A stretch of 44,408 bases of DNA from NCBI RefSeq assembly GCF_023264855.1, contig NZ_JAHFUW010000038.1:1-44408 (forward strand), given 5' to 3'. This DNA comes from Herbiconiux sp. (GTDB lineage Bacteria > Actinomycetota > Actinomycetes > Actinomycetales > Microbacteriaceae). The notes beneath the pieces are model-generated. The model worked only from the letters and a program-made list of their open reading frames with translations. It had not been told where the DNA came from and searched no databases. The translations under genes were made by a program, and so were the position numbers. Below, one piece after another: positions 17,343 through 25,620 of the stretch (position 1 is the stretch's first letter; every line of letters begins with the position of its first letter).

Positions 17343-19601
17343 ATGACCGAGACCAGCACCAACTCGACTGCGTCGCTGCGGCGACTGGTGCCGCGTCTGT
17401 TCTCGCGGGCTCAGCCCGTGGGCGCGGTCGACACGCTGATCCGCACGGTGCGGGCCAACCACCCCAAGGCCGACCTCACCATCCTCGAGCGGGCCTACGC
17501 CTCGGCCGAGCGCGCGCACGACGGTCAGAAGCGTCGCAGCGGCGAGCCGTACATCACGCACCCGGTCGCCGTGGCGCAGATCCTCGCCGAGCTCGGTCTC
17601 GGCTCGAAGGCCGTGGCCGCCGCTCTGCTGCACGACACGGTCGAAGACACCGAGTACTCGCTCGACATGCTGAGGCACGACTTCGGTGACGAGGTGGCGA
17701 TGCTGGTCGACGGCGTCACCAAGCTCGACAAGGTCAAGTACGGCGACAGCGCGCAGGCCGAGACCGTGCGCAAGATGATCGTGGCGATGTCGCGCGACAT
17801 CCGCGTACTCATCATCAAGCTCTGCGACCGCCTGCACAACGCGCGCACCTGGGGCTTCGTGCCCGCCGAATCGGCGCAGCGGAAGGCCAAGGAGACCCTC
17901 GAGATCTACGCGCCGCTCGCACACCGGCTGGGCATCCAGTCGATCAAGTGGGAGCTCGAAGACCTCTCGTTCGCCGTGTTGTACCCCAAGCTCTACGTGG
18001 AGATCGAGAACCTCGTGCGCCAGCGCACGCCGCAGCGCGAGGAGTACGTGCAGCAAGTCATCGACGCGGTCGGCGACGACCTGAAGTCGGGCCGCATCCG
18101 GGGCAAGGTCGTGGGCCGCCCCAAGCAGTACTACTCGATCTACCAGAAGATGATCGTGCGCGGCCGCGAGTTCGACGAGATCTACGACCTCGTCGGCATC
18201 CGTGTGCTCGTGAACACCGTGCGCGACTGCTATGCGGTGCTCGGATCGATCCATGCGCGCTGGAACCCGATCCCGGGCCGCTTCAAGGACTACATCGCAA
18301 CCCCCAAGTTCAACCTGTACCAGTCGTTGCACACCACGGTGATCGGCCCCGGCGGCCGCCCCGTGGAGATCCAGATCCGCACCAACGAGATGCATCAGCG
18401 CGCCGAGTTCGGTGTGGCGGCGCACTGGAAGTACAAAGAGCGGATGAACGGCGGCAAGGCCTCCACCGCCGTGACCACCACCTCCTCCGACACCGACATG
18501 GCGTGGCTGGCCCGCATCTCCGACTGGCAGGCCGAGACGGTCGATCCCGGGGAGTTCCTCGACTCCCTGCGCTTCGAGATCGGCGCCAAAGAGGTCTACG
18601 TCTTCACCCCGAAGGGCAAGGTCGTGGGCCTTCCCGCGGGAGCGACGCCGGTCGACTTCGCCTACGCCGTGCACACCGAGGTGGGGCACCGCACGATGGG
18701 CGCCAAGGTCAACGGCCGTCTCGTGCCGCTGGACTCGACGCTCGGCTCCGGCGACGTCGTGGAGGTGTTCACCTCCAAGAACCCCGACTCCGGCCCCTCG
18801 CAGGACTGGCTGAGCTTCGTGCAGAGCCCGCGCGCCCGCAACAAGATCCGCCAGTGGTTCACGAAGGAGCGCCGCGACGAGGCCATCGAGCAGGGCCGGG
18901 ATGCGATCGCCCGGGCGATGCGCAAGCAGAACCTGCCCCTGCAGAAGCTGATGAGCCAGGACTCCATCGCCGATGTGGCCTCGCAGCTGCACTACGACAA
19001 CGTCTCCGGCCTGTACGCGGCCATCGGCGAGGGCCACATCTCCACCCAGTCGGTGATCGAGAAGGTGCTCGCCTCGCTGCAGACCGAGGTTGAGAGCGAA
19101 GACTCCGATCTCGACGTGTTCGTGGGCAACCGCCCCCGGGTCACCCACAGCGACTCCGGCGTTCTCGTGCGCGGGGCTCCCGACATCCTGGTGAAGCTCG
19201 CGAAGTGCTGCACCCCCGTGCCGGGTGACGACATCGTGGGCTTCGTGACCCGCGGATCCGGCGTGTCGGTGCACCAGTCGGACTGCCACAACGTGGCCTC
19301 GCTGATGAACGAGCCCGAGCGGATGATCGAGGTCGAGTGGGCTCCCTCCTCCAAGAGCGTCTTCCTGGTGCAGATCCAGGTCGAAGCCCTCGACCGCTCC
19401 GGACTGCTCTCCGACGTCACGCGCGTGCTCTCGGAGCATCACGTGAACATCCTCTCGGCCTCGGTGAACACCTCCAGCGATCGTCTCGCGCTCAGCCGCT
19501 TCGTGTTCGAGATGGGCGACACCACCCACCTCGACCGCGTTCTGAACGCCGTGCGGCGGATCGACGCCGTGTACGACGTGTACCGCGTCAGCGGCGGTTG
19601 A
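17343..19601 (+). CDS. rel: Bifunctional (p)ppGpp synthetase/hydrolase Rel
   Basis: This 752-residue RSH enzyme makes and degrades the stringent-response alarmone. The hydrolase domain carries [11 protein letters not shown] and HDTVED (His97-Asp98). The synthetase domain carries RFKD at 313-316, the charge pattern of bifunctional enzymes rather than the EXDD of synthetase-only RelA, and [11 protein letters not shown]. Then come the TGS domain (about 415-475, [20 protein letters not shown]), the helical and zinc-finger region with KCCTPVPGD, and a C-terminal ACT domain (about 675-750). GGTGGAGG precedes the ATG. Its 3' end overlaps the converging gene at 19588 by 14 bases. Confidence 0.97.
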   Translation: MTETSTNSTASLRRLVPRLFSRAQPVGAVDTLIRTVRANHPKADLTILERAYASAERAHDGQKRRSGEPYITHPVAVAQILAELGLGSKAVAAALLHDTVEDTEYSLDMLRHDFGDEVAMLVDGVTKLDKVKYGDSAQAETVRKMIVAMSRDIRVLIIKLCDRLHNARTWGFVPAESAQRKAKETLEIYAPLAHRLGIQSIKWELEDLSFAVLYPKLYVEIENLVRQRTPQREEYVQQVIDAVGDDLKSGRIRGKVVGRPKQYYSIYQKMIVRGREFDEIYDLVGIRVLVNTVRDCYAVLGSIHARWNPIPGRFKDYIATPKFNLYQSLHTTVIGPGGRPVEIQIRTNEMHQRAEFGVAAHWKYKERMNGGKASTAVTTTSSDTDMAWLARISDWQAETVDPGEFLDSLRFEIGAKEVYVFTPKGKVVGLPAGATPVDFAYAVHTEVGHRTMGAKVNGRLVPLDSTLGSGDVVEVFTSKNPDSGPSQDWLSFVQSPRARNKIRQWFTKERRDEAIEQGRDAIARAMRKQNLPLQKLMSQDSIADVASQLHYDNVSGLYAAIGEGHISTQSVIEKVLASLQTEVESEDSDLDVFVGNRPRVTHSDSGVLVRGAPDILVKLAKCCTPVPGDDIVGFVTRGSGVSVHQSDCHNVASLMNEPERMIEVEWAPSSKSVFLVQIQVEALDRSGLLSDVTRVLSEHHVNILSASVNTSSDRLALSRFVFEMGDTTHLDRVLNAVRRIDAVYDVYRVSGG

Positions 19602-20184
19602 GCCGGGCGAAACCCGCCAAGGCCGGCTGCGTGCCGAACCCGGGCAGCTCGTCGAGCCGCCTCAGCGCTCTCTGCTTGTGCGCGAGGTGGGGGACGGCGC
19701 GGAGGCGAGCCCGGCACTCCCGCCCGTCGGCGCCTGCGGCGAGCAGCAGCGTGCGGATGCACAACGCCAGCTGCTCGTCGAACTCCGGCTCCCAGCGCAG
19801 CAGGTCGATCGCCGTGCGGAAGAACGTGGTGACGCCCAGAGGCCCCGCCCTGGCCAGCTCGGAATCGGCCAAGACGACCTGACGCACCGATCGCTCCGCA
19901 CACTTCGGCGTGTGGATGCGGCTGGTCGAACGGACGCAGAGCTGCAACGGCATCGGAAAGCGGCTGGAGGCTCCGTGCAGCCAGGCCGCCGTCATCCGCT
20001 CGGCGATGAGACCGCGGGGGATGGATGGCGCCAGCGCCTCGGCGCGCAGCTGCGCCGAGGGATGCACATCGATCGAGCAGTACGCCGCGGCGAGCGGGCG
20101 CACGTCGCCGTCGAGGGCGGCCGCCCGGAGTTCGGCATCGGGAAGTGACCGGTCGTCGAGGATGAGCGGAAGCGAGGGTGTCAT
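19588..20184 (-). CDS. Hypothetical protein, weakly AbiEi-antitoxin-like
   Basis: A 198-residue protein that I do not firmly recognise. It begins with an acidic-hydrophobic segment and a helix rich in alanine. The middle (about 60-130) reads like the region of actinobacterial AbiEi-type or DUF559-linked proteins that has [15 protein letters not shown], then a beta segment with [21 protein letters not shown], then [14 protein letters not shown]. The nuclease-like C-terminal domain of DUF559 proteins is missing and the tail is basic. No cognate toxin gene is adjacent. The ATG at 20184 has only CGAGG directly before it, so the start is uncertain. It converges on rel with a 14-base overlap. Confidence 0.6.
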   Translation of the reverse strand: MTPSLPLILDDRSLPDAELRAAALDGDVRPLAAAYCSIDVHPSAQLRAEALAPSIPRGLIAERMTAAWLHGASSRFPMPLQLCVRSTSRIHTPKCAERSVRQVVLADSELARAGPLGVTTFFRTAIDLLRWEPEFDEQLALCIRTLLLAAGADGRECRARLRAVPHLAHKQRALRRLDELPGFGTQPALAGFARLNRR

Positions 20185-20216
20185 GCCTCGAGAATGGCCC
20201 CCACCGCCGCACGCAG

Positions 20217-20260
20217 AACGGGCACGGCCCGATCTGTGGAGAGATCGGGCCGTGCCCGTT
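20217..20260 (-). terminator. Long perfect hairpin terminator after the DUF349 gene
   Basis: A 19-base arm AACGGGCACGGCCCGATCT pairs perfectly with its complement across a six-base loop. It lies 36 bases past the stop of the minus-strand DUF349 gene and upstream of the hypothetical gene. There is no T run beyond the stem in either direction except the GTT within it. Confidence 0.75.
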
Positions 20261-20295
20261 GCTGTGCAGAACTCAGGCGGAGTTCAGAGGCCGGA

Positions 20296-21525
20296 TCAAC
20301 CCAGGGCGTCCAGCCACACCTTGCGGGCGTCGAGCGCCTCTTGCAGCTCGGCCGCCTTCTTCGTGTCGCCGGCGCTCGTGGCGTCGTCGATCTCGCGCTG
20401 GAGCTTGTCGATCGCCCCGGTGAGCTGGGAGGCGAGGCCCTCGGAACGCGCCTTCTTCTCGGGGTTGTTGCGGCTCCAGTAGTCTTCGTCGAGCTTGCGC
20501 ACGGCGGCTTCGACACGGCGCAACCGGTCTTCGACCGGCTTGACCTGGTCGCGCGGGACCTTGCCGATGGCGTCCCAGCGCTGCTGGATCGAGATCAGCG
20601 CCTCGCGGGCCTTCGTGCGGTCGGTCTCCTTGAGCAGCGGTTCGGCCTCGTCGAGCAGGGCGAGCTTCTGGGTGAGGTTCTCGCCGTACTCCTCGTCGTC
20701 GCGCGCCACGACTTCGCTGCGAGCGGAGTAGAGCACGTCACCGGCGGCCTTGAACCTGTCCCAGAGCGCGTCGTCGTACTTCTTGCCGGCACGGCCCGTG
20801 GCCTTCCACTGCGCGAGCAGGTCGCGGTAGGCGCCGATGCCGTCGACACCGCGGTCGGCGAGGCCTTCGGCCTGGTCGACCAGCGCCTGCTTGCGCGTGC
20901 GGGCATCGCGGTGCACCTGGTCGAGCTCGGAGAAGAACGCCTTGCGCTGCGTCTCGAGCGAGGTGCGGGCCTCGCGGAATCGCTTCCACAGCTCGGTGGC
21001 CTCGGTGCGGGGCAGCCGTGGGCCCTCGTGCTGGTGCTTCTGCCAGCGGGCGAAGAGCGAGTCGATGGAGGCCGTGACCGACTTCCACTGCGCCTTCGCC
21101 GGATCGTGCGCCGCGAGGGCCTCGATCTCGGCGACGATGGCGGTGCGGTCGACGATCGCCTGCGCGACCTCGGCCTGAGCCTCGGCCGACTGCTTCTCGG
21201 TGATCTCGGAGACGGTGGAGGAGAGGGCTTCGAGCCTCTTCTGCAGCGAGGCGAGATCGCCTACGGCATTCGCGGTGAGGACGGACGAGCTCAGGGCCTT
21301 GACGGCCTTGGAGATGTCGCCGGCCGGAGCGCCGCGCTTGGCGCGCTGCTCGAGCAGGGTCACCTGGCCCGCGAGGTCGGTGTACTTGCGCTCGAAGTAG
21401 GCGATCGCCTCCTCTTTGCTGCCGTCAGGATATTGGCCGACCAGCCGCTCGCCGGACGCCTCGAGGACATAGACGGAGCCGTCTTCCTCGACTCGCCCCC
21501 ACGGGTGTTGATCACTAGCGGTCAC
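20296..21525 (-). CDS. DUF349 domain-containing protein
   Basis: A 409-residue, strongly charged, helical protein with several DUF349 repeats of about 70 residues, each with a pattern like W..L..RWK..G: visible at AAHDPAKAQWKSVTASIDSLFARWQ, IGAYRDLLAQWKATGRAGKKYDDALWDRFK and REALISIQQRWDAIGKVPRD. The N-terminal 50 residues (HPWGRVEEDGSVYVLEASGERLVG) form a small beta region typical of actinobacterial members. Biochemical function is unknown. The GTG at 21525 is chosen because AGGATGG lies upstream and the conserved part begins there. It is cytosolic (no signal or membrane helix). Confidence 0.85.
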   Translation of the reverse strand: MTASDQHPWGRVEEDGSVYVLEASGERLVGQYPDGSKEEAIAYFERKYTDLAGQVTLLEQRAKRGAPAGDISKAVKALSSSVLTANAVGDLASLQKRLEALSSTVSEITEKQSAEAQAEVAQAIVDRTAIVAEIEALAAHDPAKAQWKSVTASIDSLFARWQKHQHEGPRLPRTEATELWKRFREARTSLETQRKAFFSELDQVHRDARTRKQALVDQAEGLADRGVDGIGAYRDLLAQWKATGRAGKKYDDALWDRFKAAGDVLYSARSEVVARDDEEYGENLTQKLALLDEAEPLLKETDRTKAREALISIQQRWDAIGKVPRDQVKPVEDRLRRVEAAVRKLDEDYWSRNNPEKKARSEGLASQLTGAIDKLQREIDDATSAGDTKKAAELQEALDARKVWLDALG

Positions 21526-21618
21526 GGAACCATCCTGTCGACGATGTCTGGAGTACGGCGTCAAGCCTATTGCACGGCGCCGTCGGCGTTACAGAACTGT
21601 GATTCACCGCTCGGATGC

Positions 21619-22428
21619 TCACTGCACCGTCACGCTGGAGATCACGGCGGGCGCGACCGGCTTGCCGTCGGTGGCGCCACCGGTCACACCCTGGGCGATG
21701 ACGCCGCTCTGCAGCGCGTCCAGCCCCGACGTGACCTGACCGAGGACGGTGTAACCGCCGGCGCTGTCGGTCGGCAGCGTGGTGTCGGCGTAGACGATGA
21801 AGAACTGGCTGCCGTTGCTGTAGCCGTTGTCACCCTGGCGCGCCATCGCGATGGTGCCCGCCGGGTAGAGGTTGTCGGCGGGGGCGTTCTCGACCGGGCC
21901 GTAGCTGTAGCCGGGGCCGCCGGTGCCGGTGCCCGTGGGGTCACCGCACTGCAGCACGAAGAGGCCGCTGGTGGTGAGGCGGTGGCAGGCCGTGCCGTCG
22001 AAGAAGCCGCTCTGCGCCTGCGAGATGAAGGCGGAGACGGCCTGTGGCGCGGCTGCCCCGTCGAGGCTGATGCCGAGCTGAGCGCCGTCGATCGTCATCG
22101 AACCCGTCCAGGTTCGGTCTTCGGCGACGGTGGAGGGCGGCACGTCGCCCGTGTTCTGGCCGGCCGCGGTGTCGTCGCCCGCGTCATCGGTGGCGGCGGG
22201 CGTGGGAGTGGCCGACGCCGAGGCCACCGGCGCGCCGGGCCCGTCGCTGAAGTAGAACAGCTGGGCGGCGGTGACGCCGCCGATCAGGACGACCACGACC
22301 ACGGCCGCGATGACGTTGTCGCGGATGCGGCGACGGCCGCGCTCCGAATACGCCTTCTGCCGGGCCTGGTAGTCGCGCAAACGAGTGCGTGCCTCTCGAG
22401 CGGCGCGCTCCTGATTGCTGGGTGCCAC
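21619..22428 (-). CDS. Membrane-anchored cyclophilin-type peptidyl-prolyl isomerase
   Basis: A 269-residue protein with a basic cytoplasmic N-terminus (1-37), one membrane helix (about 38-58), a Thr/Ala/Pro-rich linker (about 62-100) and an extracytoplasmic cyclophilin domain (about 105-269). Cyclophilin landmarks are [28 protein letters not shown] and [21 protein letters not shown]; the catalytic arginine is present, whereas the usual Trp and His of the KHTVFG loop are replaced (GGYTVLGQV), as in other actinobacterial forms. It should assist folding of exported proteins. GTG at 22428 follows AGGAGG. It diverges from rarA across 61 bases. Confidence 0.9.
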   Translation of the reverse strand: MAPSNQERAAREARTRLRDYQARQKAYSERGRRRIRDNVIAAVVVVVLIGGVTAAQLFYFSDGPGAPVASASATPTPAATDDAGDDTAAGQNTGDVPPSTVAEDRTWTGSMTIDGAQLGISLDGAAAPQAVSAFISQAQSGFFDGTACHRLTTSGLFVLQCGDPTGTGTGGPGYSYGPVENAPADNLYPAGTIAMARQGDNGYSNGSQFFIVYADTTLPTDSAGGYTVLGQVTSGLDALQSGVIAQGVTGGATDGKPVAPAVISSVTVQ

Positions 22429-22477
22429 GGGTCCTCCTGTGGTTCTCTGTCGGCCGGGCGGTGTCGGCCCATCACAG

Positions 22478-22484
22478 TACCCTA
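22478..22484. promoter_or_regulatory. Possible shared -10 for rarA and the cyclophilin gene
   Basis: TACCCT on plus lies six bases before the rarA ATG (leaderless pattern). The same bases read on minus give TAGGGT, shifted by one, at a distance suitable for the cyclophilin gene with its AGGAGG. The two promoters would exclude one another. Confidence 0.4.
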
Positions 22485-22489
22485 GACGT

Positions 22490-23899
22490 ATGGCCTATCA
22501 GCAACCGGGACTCCGCTCCGGGGCGGTCCCACTCGCCGTGCGGATGCGCCCCCGCAGTCTCGACGAAGTGGCTGGTCAGAGGCACCTTCTACGCCCCGGT
22601 TCACCGCTCGTGAACCTCGCCAGCGACAAGGGCGGCACGAGCGGATCGGTGTCCGTCATCCTCTGGGGCCCGCCCGGCACCGGCAAGACCACACTCGCGC
22701 AGGCCATCGCGCATTCCTCGGGGCGCAAGTTCGTCGAGCTCTCGGCCGTCACCGCCGGCGTGAAAGACGTCCGCCAGGTGATGGAGGAGGCCTTCCGCAA
22801 CCGCGACCTGTACGGGCTGTCGACGGTGCTCTTCCTCGACGAGATCCACCGCTTCACCAAGGCTCAGCAGGATGCGCTGCTCCCGGGGGTCGAGAACGGC
22901 TGGGTCATCCTGGTGGCGGCCACCACCGAGAACCCCTCGTTCTCGGTCATCTCCCCTCTTCTTTCCCGCTCGCTGCTGCTGACCCTCGAGCAGCTGACCG
23001 ACGACGACCTGGGCGTGCTGATCGACCGGGCGGTGACGGATCCGCGCGGGCTGGCGGGCAAGGTCGCGCTCGACGACGAGGCACGCGCCGCGATCATCCG
23101 GATGTCGTCGGGCGATGCCCGTCGTGCTCTGACCGCCCTCGAGGCCTCCGCGGGCACCGTGCTCGCCGGTGCGGTGGCGCCGGTGGACGACGACGAAGAC
23201 ACGCTCGACCTGGTCGACGAGGACGAGGGCGAGGGCGAGGGCGAAGAACCCGCCGTGCCGCTGATCACCGCCGAGGTGCTCGAGCAGTCGGTCGACCGGG
23301 CGCTGCTGCGCTACGACCGCAACGGCGACGAGCACTACGACGTGATCAGCGCCTTCATCAAGTCGGTGCGCGGCTCCGACGTGGATGCCTCCCTGCACTA
23401 TCTGGCCCGCATGTTCGAGGCGGGGGAGGATCCGCGGTTCATCTGCCGCCGGGTCATCATCCTCGCCTCCGAAGACATCGGGATCGCCGATCCGCAGGCG
23501 CTGCCGATCGCGGTGGCCGCAGCGGAGGCCGTGCAGATGATCGGCATGCCCGAAGGGCGCATCCCGCTCGCCGAGGCCGTCGTCTACCTGGCGACCGCCC
23601 CCAAGTCGAACGCGGCCTACATGGGCATCAACGCCGCGATCGCCGACGTGAAGGCCGGCAACTTCGGGCGGGTGCCCAAGCACCTGCGCGACGCGCACTA
23701 CGCCGGCGCCAAGCGCCTCGGTCACGGCAAGGGCTACAAGTACCCGCACGACAGCGACGTGGGCGTGGTGAAGCAGCAGTACCTGCCCGACGAACTGACC
23801 GGGACGACCTATTACAACCCGACCGATCACGGGCACGAGCGGGAGGTGTCGGCGCGATTGCAGAAACTCCGCGACATCACGCGGGGAAAGCCGAATTAG
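22490..23899 (+). CDS. rarA: Replication-associated recombination protein A (MgsA/RarA)
   Basis: A 469-residue AAA+ ATPase related to clamp loaders that acts at stalled replication forks. Walker [12 protein letters not shown], Walker [11 protein letters not shown], sensor 1 [10 protein letters not shown] and sensor 2 [11 protein letters not shown] are in order; the C-terminal half carries the tetramerisation region with [21 protein letters not shown] and [11 protein letters not shown]. An acidic insertion (about residues 232-252, [19 protein letters not shown]) separates the ATPase and lid regions. The ATG at 22490 begins at a leaderless pattern and at the conserved start of the protein. The rpsD promoter begins 13 bases after its stop. 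Confidence 0.93.
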   Translation: MAYQQPGLRSGAVPLAVRMRPRSLDEVAGQRHLLRPGSPLVNLASDKGGTSGSVSVILWGPPGTGKTTLAQAIAHSSGRKFVELSAVTAGVKDVRQVMEEAFRNRDLYGLSTVLFLDEIHRFTKAQQDALLPGVENGWVILVAATTENPSFSVISPLLSRSLLLTLEQLTDDDLGVLIDRAVTDPRGLAGKVALDDEARAAIIRMSSGDARRALTALEASAGTVLAGAVAPVDDDEDTLDLVDEDEGEGEGEEPAVPLITAEVLEQSVDRALLRYDRNGDEHYDVISAFIKSVRGSDVDASLHYLARMFEAGEDPRFICRRVIILASEDIGIADPQALPIAVAAAEAVQMIGMPEGRIPLAEAVVYLATAPKSNAAYMGINAAIADVKAGNFGRVPKHLRDAHYAGAKRLGHGKGYKYPHDSDVGVVKQQYLPDELTGTTYYNPTDHGHEREVSARLQKLRDITRGKPN

Positions 23900-23911
23900 C
23901 AGCCGTCGCTG

Positions 23912-23920
23912 TGCTAATCT
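23912..23920 (+). promoter_or_regulatory. Extended -10 promoter of rpsD
   Basis: TGC directly precedes TAATCT, an extended -10 element, just after the rarA stop. The -35 is poor, as is common with extended -10 promoters. The implied leader before rpsD is about 165 bases. Confidence 0.55.
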
Positions 23921-23983
23921 TGCAGACGCCTAATCAGCGTCATTTCGGAGCGGCTGCCGATCGACGTTCGATGACGGGATCGT

Positions 23984-24091
23984 GTCCTTTAGCCGGACCG
24001 CCTGGCATATCCCTCTTACTTGGACTCCTGTGGAGTCACGCGCACTCCTGTGCGCAATCCATCTTGTAAGAATTTCTACGAAAGGACGTAA
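23984..24091 (+). promoter_or_regulatory. Structured rpsD leader, candidate S4 autoregulatory RNA
   Basis: The leader before rpsD is less GC-rich than its surroundings and can fold. TCTTAC (24014) pairs with GTAAGA (24066), enclosing two hairpins: GACTCC/GGAGTC (24023-24037) and GCGCAC/GTGCGC (24040-24055). Both carry the same nine bases ACTCCTGTG across their loops. GTCCTTT (23984) is complementary to AAAGGAC (24081), which holds the ribosome binding site; this site also sits in the loop of a TACG/CGTA mini-hairpin. S4 represses its own synthesis in other phyla; that it does so here is inference. Confidence 0.5.
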
Positions 24092-24721
24092 GTGGCTACC
24101 AAGTCGCGTACGCGCAGCAAGACCCGCCTCTCCCGGGCACTCGGCATCCCGCTCACCCCGAAGGCGGCCAAGTACCTCGAGAAGCGCCCCTACGCTCCCG
24201 GTGAGCACGGCCGCACCAAGCGCAAGCAGGACAGCGACTACGCTGTGCGTCTGCGCGAGAAGCAGCGCTTGCGCGCCCAGTACGGCATCCGCGAGAAGCA
24301 GCTGAAGATCGCGTTCGAAGAGGCCCGCAAGGCCAAGGGCCTGACCGGTGAGAACCTGGTCGAGCTGCTCGAGATGCGTCTGGACGCCCTCGTGCTCCGT
24401 GCCGGCTTCGCCCGCACGACCGCCCAGGCCCGTCAGATGGTCGTGCACCGTCACATCCTGGTCGACGGCCAGCTGGTCGACCGCCCCTCCTTCCGCGTGA
24501 AGCCGGGTCAGCTCATCCACGTCAAGGCGCGCTCCGAGGGCACCGAGCCCTTCCAGGTCGCCGCGGCCGGCGGTCACATCGACCTGCTACCGAAGACGCC
24601 GGGCTACCTCACGGTCGAGCTCGACAAGCTGCAGGCCCGCCTCGAGCGCCGCCCGAAGCGCGCCGAGGTCCCCGTGACCTGCGAAGTGCAGCTCGTCGTC
24701 GAGTACTACGCGGCCCGCTAA
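24092..24721 (+). CDS. rpsD: 30S ribosomal protein S4
   Basis: S4 is a primary 16S rRNA-binding protein of the small subunit. The 209-residue sequence begins with the N-terminal region KSRTRSKTRLSRALGIPLTP, which lacks the four zinc cysteines of other S4 types, followed by the KQRLRAQYGIREKQL helix region and the S4 RNA-binding domain (about 95-160, RLDALVLRAGFARTTAQARQMVVHRHILVDG). The GTG at 24092 follows AAAGGAC. Here the gene stands alone, outside the rpsM-rpoA cluster, as in other members of this family. A terminator follows 25 bases after its stop. Confidence 0.97.
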   Translation: MATKSRTRSKTRLSRALGIPLTPKAAKYLEKRPYAPGEHGRTKRKQDSDYAVRLREKQRLRAQYGIREKQLKIAFEEARKAKGLTGENLVELLEMRLDALVLRAGFARTTAQARQMVVHRHILVDGQLVDRPSFRVKPGQLIHVKARSEGTEPFQVAAAGGHIDLLPKTPGYLTVELDKLQARLERRPKRAEVPVTCEVQLVVEYYAAR

Positions 24722-24746
24722 GGCGAGTCGTCACGACATACTAGAG

Positions 24747-24774
24747 AGCGGGTCACCCCAGGGTGGCCCGCTTT
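24747..24774 (+). terminator. Terminator after rpsD
   Basis: AGCGGG and CACCC pair with GGGTG and CCCGCT around CA, with one G-T pair between the blocks, followed by TTTCGTCGTT. Confidence 0.8.
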
Positions 24775-24830
24775 CGTCGTTCGTAGCATCCCGGGGTCCG
24801 TCCCCGCCGAACCCAATGAAGGGGTACCTC

Positions 24831-25238
24831 ATGACGGGTGGAGACATCGCCGGCCTGATCTGCGCAGGCGTGTTCGCCGTACTGGTGGGCTTGATCGCGA
24901 TTCCGCTGGTGAAGCTCGGGGGCGTGTTCGACCAGACCCGCGACTCGATCAAAGACGTCAGCGACGGCATCACGCCGATCCTCGCCGAGTCGACGGTGAC
25001 GGTGCAGGAGGCGAACAAGCAGCTCGCCCGCGTCGACGTGATCACCCGCAACGTCGAGGAGGTCACGGGCAACGTGTCGTCACTGGTGGCGCTGTTCGCG
25101 GCATCCGTCGGCGGTCCGTTGATCCGCCTGGCCGGCTTCAGCGCCGCCGTGCGCGCCGGCATCCTCAGCTTCCGGGCGACCGGGGGAGACGACTCCGAAT
25201 CCGGTGCGAAAAAGAAGCGCCGCCGCTCGTCGCACTAA
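24831..25238 (+). CDS. DUF948-family membrane protein
   Basis: A 135-residue protein with one N-terminal membrane helix (about residues 5-28, IAGLICAGVFAVLVGLIAIPLVK), a long helix with the DUF948 pattern of hydrophobic and polar residues (about 30-90), a second weakly hydrophobic stretch (GGPLIRLAGFSAAVRAGIL) and a basic end KKKRRRSSH. DUF948 proteins are common in Gram-positive bacteria; their role is unknown. The ATG at 24831 is preferred because GAAGGGG ends six bases before it; an ATG at 24816 would place that site inside the gene. Like other actinobacteria, it precedes alaS together with a tiny membrane protein gene. Confidence 0.85.
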   Translation: MTGGDIAGLICAGVFAVLVGLIAIPLVKLGGVFDQTRDSIKDVSDGITPILAESTVTVQEANKQLARVDVITRNVEEVTGNVSSLVALFAASVGGPLIRLAGFSAAVRAGILSFRATGGDDSESGAKKKRRRSSH

Positions 25239-25322
25239 ACTCGTCACGGGCTTACTCACCAGAGGCTTTCGCCTCGACACCGGCCGGAGGCCTCGCGCCC
25301 CGACACGAACAAGGAGAACGAC

Positions 25323-25541
25323 ATGAAGAAGGTTCTGTGGTTGATCGCCGGCATCGGCATCGGATTCGTGGTGGCGCACCAGTTCAATCAGACCAAAAGC
25401 GGCAAGCAGTTCTTCAGCGAGTTCGACAAGAAGACCAAGGAATTCAGCGACTCGCTGATCGACGGCTACCGTGAGCGCGAGTCCGAGCTGCGCGCCGCGA
25501 TCGCCGACGGGGCCGACAAGGTCTCCAAGCTCGCCAAGTAG
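25323..25541 (+). CDS. Small membrane protein, 72 residues
   Basis: The protein has a short N-terminal membrane helix (residues 4-18, VLWLIAGIGIGFVVAH) followed by a charged amphipathic helix rich in Lys, Glu and Ser. It resembles the YtxH-like or DUF6167 type found between DUF948 and alaS genes in actinobacteria; no function is known. AAGGAG lies seven bases before the ATG. It is followed by a perfect hairpin. Confidence 0.8.
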   Translation: MKKVLWLIAGIGIGFVVAHQFNQTKSGKQFFSEFDKKTKEFSDSLIDGYRERESELRAAIADGADKVSKLAK

Positions 25542-25550
25542 TCCCTCGCA

Positions 25551-25584
25551 CCGCCCGTCGCGTCATCACGCCGACGGGCGGTTC
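25551..25584 (+). terminator. Hairpin between the small gene and alaS (terminator or attenuator)
   Basis: The ten-base stem CCGCCCGTCG/CGACGGGCGG encloses an 11-base loop and is followed by TTCT. Only 36 bases remain before the alaS ATG, too few for a separate promoter plus leader unless the promoter overlaps, so it might modulate alaS. Confidence 0.65.
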
Positions 25585-25620
25585 TGCGATCCGCCCTCGC
25601 TCAGGAAAAACCCGACACGC

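Noticed and set aside
23222-23248. GAGGGC repeat in rarA as a contingency locus.
   Set aside because: The unit is six bases, so length changes would stay in frame, and the acidic insertion is a common variable loop.
23971-24069. An ATG-led 32-codon frame in the rpsD leader that resembles a short signal peptide.
   Set aside because: It lacks a suitably spaced ribosome binding site and uses codons (TTA, CTT, ATA) rare in the neighbouring genes; base pairing explains the sequence better.
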